From Collodictyon triciliatum (Eukaryota; CRuMs): a stretch of 27,209 nt of DNA. A model generated the notes under the pieces. It had not been told where the DNA came from. It did no database searches and saw nothing but the letters and a program-made list of their open reading frames with translations. How positions within the stretch are numbered: position 1 is the stretch's first letter; each line of letters starts with the position of its first letter. The position numbers were made by a program, and so were the translations under genes. Where the stretch lies: the NCBI GenBank assembly GCA_043381765.1, contig JBHJMP010000996.1, forward strand, positions 1 to 27,209. Direction: 5' to 3'. Positions 1-11,343 of the stretch are shown here, piece by piece.

Positions 1-60
1 TTTTTGTTTTTTTGTTTTTTTGTTTTTTTGTTTTTTTGTTTTTTTGTTTTTTTTGTTTTT
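1..60. repeat. (T7G)n microsatellite
   Basis: A run of 6-8 T separated by single G, period about 8, fills the first 60 bases and probably continues left of the window. The same unit in the same orientation recurs at about 25741-25850. No coding potential. Confidence 0.9.
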
Positions 61-1853
61 TATTAAGGCATCGATTATTTTTCTTCGTGCTTAGATTTGT
101 GTAACTTAATCGCATAATACCAAACGCCGCCCAGGTGAAGACGGTTGGATTATGATCTATTTTAGGGGATACAAGACCCTGTTGGTTTACTTGGAGACTG
201 CTCTAGAAAAAAAAAAGGAGAAACTTCAGCAGATCTCAAATATTATGGTGGCTGTTCTTCTCGGCTCTACATAGAAGCCTGATAAGAATACCCAAAATTA
301 TATGCATAACCTGTTTGGATTCTCCATATCCCATCCGTTGCAACGCTAACTTCATTCACTTCCAGCTTGTTCGATCGTACTTTACTAGCCTTGTCGCCGT
401 CCCCAAGCAAAGTCTCACCCTGACTCATACTCTTCCGATATACTTATGGGCAACTTTTTATTCGATTTAAAGTATTTCTGCTGTGATTTTTTAAAAGTAT
501 GCTTTCATGTCCACAATCACACGCCACCTCAATTCCTCATTTTAATTCTTCATATACACATCTATCTAAACATTTACAGAGCAATCATTATTTTTTCTTC
601 TCAAAAGCAAACTATCATCCTGAATCCTTTGAACACTTCGCCCAACTTTGTTTATTTCCCATCGAGGTTGTATTCCTGTATAAATTGTGTGTTTTTTTCA
701 TGTCAGAAAATATGCAGTCTTATACATTTTAGAATCTTATTTGGACTTTTTTTTTTTTTTTACAAAAAGCACCAAAAAGTATTCAAAGCATACACCAAAT
801 ATTAATTTTGTAATTGATTCAAACGCCCTAAAAAATTTTATTTCAAAGCATTATTTCAAGAATATAGAATTATGAAAGTTTGAACGCCTTTATCTAATCA
901 CAAATGTGTATAAAAACACCTCAATATATTAATTTCACCTTTAGTATGAACTCATTTACGTAGCCTCAAATAATTCAACCTCAATCATGTTCTAAACTAA
1001 ACTGCTTACTAGGTATATCATTCGTGCATTAATTCAAAAGAAATATTTCGTAATAAGAATGAATTGATATTATGTGCAACTACATCCATATATTCTTCTG
1101 AGGGACATGAGCATAAATGTCTTTGGAAGCAACCAGCTGGTCACGACCAAAAGACCTCATCTTTCAATAGCTAACAAAATTTGTATCTAAACGAACATTT
1201 CTGCTTTATATGACTATTATGTTGTTCTAGATCTACTTGGTTAGGAAAATCGAAAGGCTGTCATGAATTTTTTAAAAGAATACTACTCTGTTCCTCCATA
1301 ATACGAAAACTCGTACTAAATTGAACTAAACCTACGAAAAATAATCAAATTTAAGCTTTGGTAACCAATATGTCTGTCTTCCTATATTATTATATTTTAG
1401 CATACTTATGTAGCCACTCTCGATTAAAATGAAGCATTCCACGATGAAGTTATCAGAATCAGGATCACATAATTTATTATTTTTCGTGAATTAAACTTAT
1501 ATATCATTTGCACCTATATTTGAATCGAAATTTGGATATTTAAAAGGGAGCACATCACCAGTCCTTCAAAATAACATATTTTATCCAAGAAATATGATAA
1601 AATTTCATCAGAGATTCTTAGAACAAAACCATACTCCTACTACCTGTTTTTTTTTCTTTTTTTTGGTTACAAAAAGTTCAGGCGTGATAGATGGAAACAA
1701 TATCAAATAAATAAATATATAAGGAACCTAAGGACGGAATCCATTCAACTTCATTATATTACAAAGTGCTATTTGCTGCGTTGTAGGGCATATGATAAAT
1801 GATTTAAAAAAGGGAGCATATTCGATATAATCTTAAGCATATTGATTAAACCT

Positions 1854-1907
<54 letters not shown>

Positions 1908-1939
1908 TTTTTACCATTTTCAATGTAAAGAAAGACAAG
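61..1939. other. AT-rich intergenic region, no gene recognised
   Basis: About 1.9 kb with only short ORFs of low-complexity composition (for example 446-805, rich in F, I, H and K) and no recognisable domain, RNA gene or splice-consistent exon series. It presumably holds the promoter and 5' UTR of the LRR gene that follows. A distant 5' exon of that gene cannot be excluded. Confidence 0.5.
1856..1904. repeat. poly(T) tract, about 49 T
   Basis: An uninterrupted T homopolymer ending about 35 bases before the proposed LRR-gene start codon at 1940. Its exact length is unreliable in any assembly. It may be a promoter T-tract, or the reverse-strand tail of an old retroposed sequence; no adjoining element was recognised. 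Confidence 0.85.
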
Positions 1940-4900
1940 ATGTCTTCAATTAAAGTTGGTCGTGCGACCATGGGGAACCGATTTAGGACTTTCAGGTTTA
2001 TTGAATTGGCTAATTCAATATTTTTCTTTGTTTGAATATTTTGAAATAAATCATAAAAATACACCAAAATATAAATATACTCAGCTAACCTGAAATCAAA
2101 CTTTTCAATAGCTCATATCACTTAAAATCCAAGACCGTAAGATGGGTTGCAATCACCATTGTTCTTCTCATCAACAGTATCTCGCGTGTGACAACATCAG
2201 ACAGGTATTTTTTTTATCAAAAATAAAATGTGTCCTACTTTTTGGTAGCATGCTAAATGTATACATATTAATAGATGTCACTACACTAAACCTGAACTAC
2301 TAAAAATGAAAATTGAAGATGCTTTTCTGATACTTTTACAACTTTATGAAGAAACGTGTCCGTTCGATATACATAATGAGAATCACTTGAGCATGAATTC
2401 TTATAATGAACCATATCTAACCAATGGAGAGCACTCCTTCGAGTCGGATAGTAATACACATTACACCAGAGAATATGGTGGAAACCTTTTGATAAGTGCA
2501 ACACCAACGAAGGAGGCTGCGCCTATCATAGAAAACGATTCTTTCAGAAATTTTTTTGAAGGAAATAACTTTTCTGAGCAATATGATATGCTAATAACCC
2601 TCTATGATGTACTGGACGGAGACGGATGGTATAAAAATGATGGTTGGAAAAATAAGACTATTCCAATATGTGAATGGTACGGGATCAAATGTGTCGAGGG
2701 GTGTCAGGACGATGATTATTCGGTTTGTTACTTTTTTTTTGTAAAAAAAAAACGACACAATTCTCCTCTTTTAAACTAACATAAATTCCAATAGAACAAC
2801 TCTTGTGATGTAGTGGGATTCGAGCTATCTGGTAATAATCTGCATGGGAATATCAGCGAGGCATTCTTTATAATGGAAAAGTTTTACTTTTTGAAAACTA
2901 TTCACTTGCACCATAATTTCATCTTTGGCAATTTAACCGACCCTCACTTTCCAAATATACGGAGTTTGACTATTTTTCAAAATCAAGTCACTGGAACTAT
3001 TCCTGACTTTCAAGGAATGAGCAATATTGAATACTTAAGAATAGACTCTAATGATTTGGTGGGTCAAATTCCTAACTTTTCCTCAATTCCTCTCGTAAGA
3101 GATTTATATATAGGCTCGAGTGATAAGTTAACAGGTCATGATTTATCAATTTTTAAAATACCAAGCAAAATAAAGGTGTAAAATAATATTCGTACCTGTT
3201 TCATATCGCATCTATAAACTTTATCAAATCTATTGCAGGGACTTTGCCTGACTTTGATAATATATGCAATATCCAGTCTCTTTTCATATACAGTACTCAG
3301 ATATCAGGTATGATATGATAGGTCTTTTTTTATTCACAAAGTATCACGAGAAACCAAAATTTTCTGCAAAATTAGGAACTATCCCAGACTTTGAAAATAT
3401 TGATTATATTTTTGAGCTAAATATGTTCAATAATCTGTTGAATGGTATGTCAGAGACGATTGACACTTTACATCAATATTTTTGCTCTTTTTTTTTTAAA
3501 AAAAAAATACCCCGACCTTGAAAAATATTCAAAATGGATATGTTTTATCAGACACATATCATTAACCTCATTGCATCAAAATTAAAATCAAATTAATAAT
3601 TATTTTTAAAACTCACTATATGTTACATTTTACAGGAACAGTTCCAAACTTTACCAAATTATCGTCTTTTTTCTGGCTTGATTTATCAAATAACCATCTC
3701 AGAGGTAAAATTAAAGATCTTCTGCGTGCATAAACTTGATGGCCTTTGATGAATAAAAATGAAATATTTTTAGGAACAATACCACTCTTCTGCAACAACG
3801 TTGAATATCTCGAGTTTATTGATTTATCAGATAATAACCTTGAAGGTATATTAGTTTACTATGACTTATTCATCTAAACTATAAAATTTGTAAATGTCGC
3901 CAGATTTTTCTATAATACCATGATAGATTTGAACCAAAGTCCATTCCATGTATAACATAGAAATGGAATTTTGGTATTTCAATAAAAGAATTATTAACGT
4001 GTATATTTTAATCAAGGAGCTATTCCGGACTTCAGTGGCTATCCAAATATATATCATATAGATTTTTCCAGCAATAAATTAAATGGTTCAATGATATTAT
4101 TCTATGACAGTTTTTTTTTAATTTATGAACAATGTTCAAACTTTAAAATTTAGGGACAATATATGACATCAGTAGTATTTCATCCATCCAACTTCTTGAG
4201 TTGTCACACAACCTACTGACAGGCAATATTCATTGAATTTCGTTTTTACCAAAAAAAAATTTTAGATTTATAGAAGGTTTGTATTTTATTTTTTCATTTG
4301 ATTGACCCTTCAACGACATTAACACCAGGAAAAGTCCCAAATTTTAATCAAATCCCGTACATCTATTGGATTGGTCTCTCGAAAAATCTATTGACTGGTA
4401 AATCTTGTATTTTCATTACAATTTTTTATTATGCAACATTTTAATAATCTTAGGTTAAAATGATTCCAGGAACAGTTTCAGATTTTCGCGATATGCCTTC
4501 GATATTATATATTGACTTATCCGACAATACATTGACTGGTTCGTTTTGATCTTTTTCTATACATTCTGGATAAAAAAATTGGTTGAAATATAATTTTGTG
4601 AGTATAATTGCTCCTCTTTTAATCACAGGCTCAATTCAAGAATTTACCGAAATCCCAACGGTTAACCTCATTGATCTTTCCAGTAATCTGTTTACAGGTA
4701 ATCTCAACATATTACTAATCGAATTTATTTAGCTCCCCTTTCATGTTATACATCAAAATATAGGCACAGTCCCTAACTTTAAAGGTTTCGAGAACTTCAG
4801 GAGAATGGATTTATCGAACAATCTTTTAGAAGGTCTTGAATTAGGGTGTGCATGATGAAGAACCTTTTTTTTTATTTTTTTTAAAATATCTGATTGTAAA

Positions 4901-6671
4901 CACCAGGAAATGTTCCGATATTTGAAAAACTCCTCACTGTGGTTACAATTAATTTATCAAATAATAGGCTCAGTGGTAAGGTTTTCATTTCTTGAAGGAT
5001 AGTAATTTTAATCGCCCCAAAAAATTTCATAACTTCACTTTTCTTTTTCTAATATTTTTCTATGCTTAAAAAATTCATCATTCACTAAGATAATTCCTGC
5101 TTGCTCACTTGACAAATCAAAGTGTGAAAGTAGGAATAGTGCAACATCTAATATACTAATGATATTGATTTTCTAAATAAAAAATATGTTATTCAGGTAC
5201 TATTCCACCTTTCAGTGACCAAATATATCTTCAAATACTACAACTGAGTGGAAATCACCTGAGTCGTAAGTAAAATAAAAGAATTTTATTTCTTGTGTAT
5301 TTGGGTATTCGTAAATACATATCATCTTGATTTAAAACTGAATCCTGATTTTGTAGGTATATCTGAGTTTGAACTTCCATCGCTTTCTTTTTTGTCGTTG
5401 GAAAACAATATAATAACAGGTTTTTTTAATGAATATGATAAATCGGAAGATTGCATGTATTAATAAAAACATTAGGAATGCTTCCCACTTTTCAAGGATG
5501 TCCGTCTTTGATCATGATATCTGCGTCTGATAATAGATTTACGATGAGTATGACAATTTTTGGCTTTTTTGCATCACTTCATTTTTTACTCTAAATATGT
5601 CTAGTGCAGTTTAGACTGTATAAAATTGCATAAAATTTATTGTGATTTGCAAGATTTTACTGTTGTAATAATTACAATCATTCTTGATTTTTTTTCTCAT
5701 TTTATGAATTTACCACTCTTAGTGCAAGAAATATCCGCGCCGCTTTTAGAATCCCTCGATTTATCGACGAATAGTCTTTCTGGTAATACATAACTTCAAC
5801 AAATTAAATGAAACATTATGCATAATCCATCGCATGTTTTTTTTTTTTTTGGTTTACCTCGTCGAATATTCCGAGTTTATTGGTTAATCATGAATTTCTT
5901 TATGGATAGGAGCACCTCCTGACCTAAAAAATGAACTCCTCAAGGAACTTGACCTATCCTTTAATCATTTAACTGGACCACTTCCGGCCTGGAATGCCCT
6001 AAAGAAACTTGAAAAACTTGATTTGTATGGAAATGAGCGCTTGGCTGGTCCTTTACCCTCTGGAATGAATGAATATGAGGATCTAACCTATTTAATTGCT
6101 ACAAATACAAGCATGCAAATGCAAGATACATCAGGTATTCTGCCGAAGGTGCTTTTTTTCTCAGAAACATATCAAATAGACAATATTGAAGATAACTACC
6201 AATGTCCCGTCATCGAAAGTAAATATAATGTGCGCTCGATTATTGGACTCAATTCTACATATTACGGACGAATCGTGTGCCAATGCTTGCCTGGGCACTT
6301 TGGATATGGTGATAACTGCATTAAATGCCCGAAGGATTGTGATTGTCCTGACGGTATTTCTCTCAAAAATTGCTACCCTTCTCCAAATGTTAAAAAAGTG
6401 AAGTCCATAATTACATGTCCTCGTCCAGAATCATGCCAAATGGTGGTCTCGAATAGGAAGACATACGAAAATTTTACAACAGTAACAAGCAGTACTTGTC
6501 AAGAAGGATACGAAGGACGTGCTTGTTCCAAATGCGAAATTGGATATGCGATGCAAGGGAGATCGTGTGTGAAATGTGTAAAATCGATGGTGTATTCAAC
6601 AATCATTATATACTCATTAGGGTTTCTTTTATTGTTGCTTTATCTTTACACTCTGGATAACCCAAAGTCAG
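1940..6671 (+). CDS. LRR receptor-like transmembrane protein, multi-exon, 3' end lost in gap
   Basis: Proposed exons 1940-1995, 2112-2204, 2275-2722, 2795-3134, fifteen small LRR exons (3239-5782) and 5910-6671; phases agree throughout. The first two exons join to give a hydrophobic segment (VAITIVLLINSI), read as signal peptide or anchor; this start is inference. Exon 3 carries the pre-LRR cap typical of LRR receptors (DGDGWYKNDGW, then CEWYGIKC). The LRRs follow a 23-residue plan, G-T-x-P-x-F...L-S-x-N-x-L-x-G. The last exon holds two more LRRs, a stalk with many cysteines (CQCLPGHFGYGDNCIKC; CQEGYEGRACSKCEIGY) and a TM helix (TIIIYSLGFLLLLLYLY), then a splice donor at 6672. The cytoplasmic part is in or beyond the N gap, so kinase or non-kinase status is unknown. 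Role inferred: cell-surface recognition. Confidence 0.8.
2732..2752. repeat. intronic T9-GT-A10 inverted repeat
   Basis: A T tract followed directly by an A tract inside the intron 2723-2794 of the LRR gene, able to form a simple RNA hairpin. Similar T-then-A dyads lie at 3488-3507, 18164-18182 and 26261-26280. Confidence 0.8.
3488..3507. repeat. intronic T10-A10 inverted repeat
   Basis: A perfect T10A10 palindrome in the intron 3445-3635 between two LRR exons. Confidence 0.8.
4223..4328 (+). other. candidate GC-AG intron
   Basis: The LRR exon 4154-4222 ends ...CTACTGACAG followed by GCAATATT rather than GT; reading on meets a TGA at once. The next exon begins after ACACCAG at 4329 in the right phase. 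Both flanking exons are then 69 nt, which supports a GC donor. A sequencing error (GT to GC) is the alternative. Confidence 0.65.
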
Positions 6672-6678
6672 GTATTTT

Positions 6679-7419
6679 NNNNNNNNNNNNNNNNNNNNNN
6701 NNNNNNNNNNNNNNNNNNNNNNNNNNNNNNNNNNNNNNNNNNNNNNNNNNNNNNNNNNNNNNNNNNNNNNNNNNNNNNNNNNNNNNNNNNNNNNNNNNNN
6801 NNNNNNNNNNNNNNNNNNNNNNNNNNNNNNNNNNNNNNNNNNNNNNNNNNNNNNNNNNNNNNNNNNNNNNNNNNNNNNNNNNNNNNNNNNNNNNNNNNNN
6901 NNNNNNNNNNNNNNNNNNNNNNNNNNNNNNNNNNNNNNNNNNNNNNNNNNNNNNNNNNNNNNNNNNNNNNNNNNNNNNNNNNNNNNNNNNNNNNNNNNNN
7001 NNNNNNNNNNNNNNNNNNNNNNNNNNNNNNNNNNNNNNNNNNNNNNNNNNNNNNNNNNNNNNNNNNNNNNNNNNNNNNNNNNNNNNNNNNNNNNNNNNNN
7101 NNNNNNNNNNNNNNNNNNNNNNNNNNNNNNNNNNNNNNNNNNNNNNNNNNNNNNNNNNNNNNNNNNNNNNNNNNNNNNNNNNNNNNNNNNNNNNNNNNNN
7201 NNNNNNNNNNNNNNNNNNNNNNNNNNNNNNNNNNNNNNNNNNNNNNNNNNNNNNNNNNNNNNNNNNNNNNNNNNNNNNNNNNNNNNNNNNNNNNNNNNNN
7301 NNNNNNNNNNNNNNNNNNNNNNNNNNNNNNNNNNNNNNNNNNNNNNNNNNNNNNNNNNNNNNNNNNNNNNNNNNNNNNNNNNNNNNNNNNNNNNNNNNNN
7401 NNNNNNNNNNNNNNNNNNN
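6679..7419. other. assembly gap (741 N)
   Basis: Unknown bases. The left flank ends in GGTATTTT just inside an intron of the LRR gene; the right flank starts with a T run in an intron before an IGPS exon. The gap hides the 3' end of the LRR gene and the 5' end of the IGPS gene. Its true size may differ from 741. ORFs drawn through the N block are artefacts. Confidence 0.98.
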
Positions 7420-7465
7420 TTTTTTCATCTTATTCTGATCTTTTGGACTTTGATACTTGATTTAG

Positions 7466-9128
7466 GTTTCCATTGAAACCCTGAAGGAGCGGATCAGCTC
7501 AGCTCCAGCAGTGACAAACTTTCTCCATAGACTCAAGAATGCTCCAGGAACACCAGTAAATGACAATACATTTTCAGTCCTTAATCCGTAAAGAGGGCCT
7601 ACTCTCGTTCTTGTTTATCTGGATACGTAAATCATCGAGATTCGTTTGTCTTTAATATTTTACCAATCGCTTTTTGCTCCTTTATGTATTGTTTCGTTAC
7701 CCATCAGGTTCTCGCCGAGGTAAAAAGAGCGTCCCCATCTAAAGGTGACATTGCTGTCAACATAGATGCCGCCGAGCAAGGACTGAAGGTAGATATTTAT
7801 ATATATTTCATATTTTATCCTGTATTTTTCATTTAATTTTATTCGAAAAATGGTGGGATGTTGTACCTCAACGCGCTGGTAACGAAATGCCATATTTTCA
7901 AGTATGCCCAAGCAGGAGCAGCAGCTATATCAGTTCTTACTGAGCCAACTTGGTTCAAAGGGCACTTGACTGACATGCTTGGTGTAAGGAATGGTTCGTG
8001 TTCTATTCCTATTCATTCTACCCACAATTTCGGTCAATAAATCAAACGCTTATCGGCTTTTTGGTTCGGATGATTTCTGTTTATTCATATTTCTTAACAA
8101 CACCATTACTAACTCACTATCCCCATTTCAATGGCGTCATTGGATTCTGTTTACAGCTGTGGATTTCATGTCCACCGAAAGACCAGCAGTACTAAGGAAA
8201 GACTTCATCTTGGATGAGTACCAAGTCTACGAAGCGCGTGCCTATGGAGCTGACACAATTTTGCTCATTGTCAAGATGCTTTCGGACGAGGATGTAAGAT
8301 GGGAACTAATAAAAAAAAAATTATCTCAGTATCTCCACTTTTGAATTTTATGCTGCTAATGATGCACTTTTGCACCAAAATCTTCTTTCAATAACGCGAC
8401 TCAACATATATCCAGATAATATCATTGATGAATTTATCCCGCACACTCGGAATGGAGCCATTAGTAGAGGTTTGTCTTCCTATTCATTATTACTACTATT
8501 TTCTCTCCTTACATGTAAAGAATATGCAAACTAAAATTATCGATTGGATGATGACTTCTTTTATATATGATGATATTGGGTTCTGATATACAATATTGTG
8601 TATTAATATCTAGTATTCTGTGATGATGAATTGATACAGGTTCAGAATGTTGAGGAGATGAATCGGGCTGTAGCACTTGGGTCTCGTGTCATCGGAATAA
8701 ATAACCGAAACCTTCATGACTTCAATGGTAGCATAAGCAGACCGATATGCATTCATGCATAAACCTGAAGGAATGATTAATTCTGACGTTGATTTTTCTT
8801 CTCCGATGGTGCCCTCAGTTGATCTAGGCACTTCAGAGCGCTTGGTGTCTCTTGCTCCTGAGGACCGTATTGTGGTAGCCCTAAGCGGCATCAACAGTGG
8901 CGAAGACGTTCGTCGCTTTGAATCTTGTGGCATTAAAGGAGTTCTTGTTGGAGAAGGTGGCAAAGGGCCCACTCATCCATTCCCCTTTCCCCTTTTTTTT
9001 TATTTGTATTTATCATTACCACTATCTATTTTTATTTTGAACTCACTTCTTTTCCATCTGGGACAATAGCTCTGATGAAGCACAGTAACCCCGGACATCT
9101 TATCAGCGAATTATCTGGACGTAAATGA
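7466..9128 (+). CDS. trpC: indole-3-glycerol-phosphate synthase (TrpC), 5'-partial
   Basis: Converts CdRP to indole-3-glycerol phosphate in tryptophan synthesis. Exons 7466-7555, 7708-7788, 7903-7993, 8157-8293, 8416-8469, 8640-8727, 8819-8956 and 9070-9128 join in frame. Family motifs appear in order: [16 protein letters not shown] (catalytic Glu and Lys), [30 protein letters not shown] (catalytic Lys), [39 protein letters not shown] and [11 protein letters not shown]. All IGPS signature blocks are intact, so the enzyme is probably active. The first exon starts after an acceptor, so the N-terminus lies in the gap. A fungal-type N-terminal glutamine amidotransferase domain could also be hidden there. 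The stop TGA at 9126-9128 overlaps the ATG of the isomerase frame. Confidence 0.93.
9125..9128 (+). other. ATGA stop/start overlap between trpC and trpF
   Basis: The sequence GGACGTAAATGAGC gives trpC its TGA (9126-9128) and trpF its ATG (9125-9127). The trpF frame also has TAA at 9122-9124. An extra A in the AAA run would fuse both frames into one bifunctional enzyme, so an undercalled homopolymer is a real alternative. Confidence 0.8.
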
Positions 9129-10964
9129 GCGAATCATCTCAAACCCTTGTTAAAATTTGCGGCGTCAAAGATATAGAAATGGCCTGTGTGTTTTTCATTA
9201 TTCCATTCAAAATAATACCATTGTTCATGTAGGATTCGTATTCGCTGTGACACCTTTGATTTAATCTCTATTTTTTTTCTTCCTTTTTGTGCTCTTTCTC
9301 AATCTTTCTCATCTGGCCTTTATTCTGATAACCTCAGTGGCTGTTTTGGACTCTGGCGCTGACTTTCTTGGGCTGGTATTTGCCGAAGGCTCCAAGAGGC
9401 TTGTGGACATTGCAACTGCAAAGGCGATTACGGACGCTGTCAAGTCTAGACGGAAAGGGGCTTTCGACTCTCTGCAATTTGTGGCAAAACGGAGAACTGC
9501 TCCCAAAGACGTGACAGAATGGTTTATTGAGGAATCTCTGGCACTGAGAGAGGCGGTCTCCAAGACAGGTGAATATTCTAAGCCTTCTTTTTCCTCCATT
9601 CTGTGTGCAAGATGACTTGAAGGACAGCAATTGGATTCCATTTATTAACGATGTGAATGTAACATACTGGGCATTGTAATCAGGGATGCTGGTCGTCGGT
9701 GTATTTTCTGACCAATCACACGAGTACATGAATCAGTATGCGCTGCTATAGTTATTATCGTCTATGAGATGTTTAGTTTCCCACAGTTTTCTCGAATTAT
9801 TTTACAAGGAAATAATGAAAAAGAAATGCATTCCACGAGATGCAACACCCTCACGGAAGGAATCGTTTCGTCATTTTTCTCCTTTTTTTTTTGATTTGAT
9901 GTGTGCGCCCATTATAGCCACTCTGGTACTTACTGTTGCATGGTATGATGTAGTGTGGCATCAGAGGTTGGCTTGGATATTATTCAGCTTTCGGGTGTTG
10001 AAGGCTTCCAAGTCATCAACGAGATTCCCAGGTAATTTTAGGGAAAATACACTAAGTATGGGAAAGCTACCGACCTTTCTTTATAATAACATTCGTACTA
10101 AACTGTACAATGACTTTCCATCCAGCGTATGCATCAAGGCCATTCATGTAGGCGATGACCATCAAGCAGAGAGCATAGTTGGCCAGGTATTATTTCAATA
10201 TTTGCTACTTATCACGACTCAGAACCATTGTCAGTTGGTCTCTTTTTTCTTCCTTTTTGCCTTTATATCTTGGTGAATTATTATTTTTCACCAAAGAAAA
10301 ATGCACTTTTTTAGACCTGAATATTGTTTCTTGCTTGCGGCTCCTCATTAGAACTTTCAAAAATAGGCTGTTCCAAACACTGCGTCCCTCATTCTTCTGG
10401 ACACGCTCGTAGGTTCTCATAGAGGGGGAACAGGACAGGTGAGTTAAATCTCTCCACACTACCTTATTCACATGTCTAAAATCGCACAGTTCCGCTGCAA
10501 TTACTCCGCACCAATTCTCATGCTGAACATTGTGTGCCATGACAGACTTTTGACTGGGACATCGCCGCTCAGATTCAGGCCTCTGTGCCGGTCATGTTGG
10601 CTGGCGGATTGAATCCTGGAAACGTGTCACAAGCCGTCTCCAAGTAAAGTCTCATCCATTTTCCAGACCTTTGGCTCATATAATTTTCATTAACATTCAC
10701 CATTGTTTTTGTTTTTTCATTAAGGAAGGAGAAGGAGTAGTTCATACATATACGAACATTTATACACGAAAAAAAAGCCTTAAAAAAATGATAGAAATAA
10801 AATGTCATAAACTTTCCATCTGATGACTTTCTCGTGCTGTATGTGTTCGTCGCAGGGTGAAGCCGTGGGCAGTGGATGTCAGCAGCGGAGTAGAAACAAA
10901 CGGTGCGAAGGATATCGAAAAAATCCGCCAGTTTGTCTCTGCCGCGAAGCAAACAAATGCTTGA
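9125..10964 (+). CDS. trpF: N-(5'-phosphoribosyl)anthranilate isomerase (TrpF)
   Basis: Catalyses the Amadori rearrangement of PRA to CdRP, the step before IGPS. Exons 9125-9185, 9338-9568, 9684-9735, 9954-10031, 10126-10186, 10367-10438, 10546-10643 and 10856-10964 agree in phase. Motifs: LVKICGV (catalytic Cys), [45 protein letters not shown] (catalytic Asp), [22 protein letters not shown] and [11 protein letters not shown]. Oddities: an insertion of about 40 residues follows AITDAVKSR, as I recall for fungal-type PRAI domains, and QLSG replaces the usual QLHG. The ATG is preceded directly by an in-frame TAA. The frame may be translated after the trpC stop, or one missing base may have split a bifunctional enzyme. 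Confidence 0.9.
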
Positions 10965-11343
10965 GAAGTTCGCATCGCTTTCTAGACAATATGTTCACCT
11001 CCGCACCCCCTTCCCTTTTGCTCATTTCCGGCGCCATATCCGAATGAAAAAAGGGAATGGAAGAGAGGAATAAATAAAACGCCGCAAGAAGGACGAAGTG
11101 GTATCGAAAGAAAAGAGAGGCCATAATACCTCATATTCTTTCCACAATATAATATTATGACGTAGTTTTTGCAGACACATCGATTGGGTTGTGCGGGGAT
11201 TCTGTTAATCTCGTCCATGGTGCTGTCTATCTTTCATGTAAAGACGTATCTTCTGGCACATGTTTGTTTTATGAAATAACTGGATAGGTGCCTTCTGCCA
11301 CAGCACTTGTGTTTGGAGCGGCAAACACGCGATATCTTTCTCT
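10965..11343. other. convergent 3' intergenic region
   Basis: The tail-to-tail space between the isomerase stop and the receptor-kinase stop on the other strand. It has two overlapping AATAAA motifs on the plus strand at 11069-11078, a plausible polyadenylation signal for the trp transcript. Short ORFs here overlap both strands and have no recognisable domain. Confidence 0.6.

Larger units (their letters stand above)
3239..5782 (+). repeat. array of 15 single-LRR exons, mostly 69 bp
   Basis: Exons at 3239-3307, 3376-3444, 3636-3704, 3774-3845, 4017-4085, 4154-4222, 4329-4397, 4470-4538, 4629-4697, 4764-4832, 4907-4975, 5197-5265, 5357-5419, 5476-5547 and 5723-5782. Eleven are exactly 69 nt (23 codons); the others are 72, 72, 63 and 60. 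All are multiples of three and split a codon after its first base, usually the conserved Gly. The unit is therefore symmetric (phase 1-1) and can be duplicated or skipped without frame loss. The last members are the most degenerate in length. Confidence 0.85.

Noticed and set aside
1-60. Telomeric repeat at the window start
   Set aside because: The unit T7G does not match a known telomere repeat, varies in T number, and also occurs internally at 25741-25850.
446-875. Three overlapping ORFs of 62-119 codons in the left intergenic region
   Set aside because: Composition is that of random AT-rich DNA, with no domain, no splice-consistent neighbours and mutual overlap.
2142-2204. ATG at 2142 as start of the LRR gene
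   Set aside because: That frame gives MGCNHHCSS without a signal sequence. The frame offset by one base encodes a hydrophobic leader and connects in phase to both the 1940-1995 exon and the exon at 2275.
6646-7428. Minus-strand ORF ending KIPDFGLSRV, resembling a kinase DFG motif beside the gap
   Set aside because: It is antisense to the well-supported TM exon of the LRR gene (LYLYTLDNPKSG) and stops right after the motif. The rest is translated N. It is most likely chance, though gap closure would settle it.
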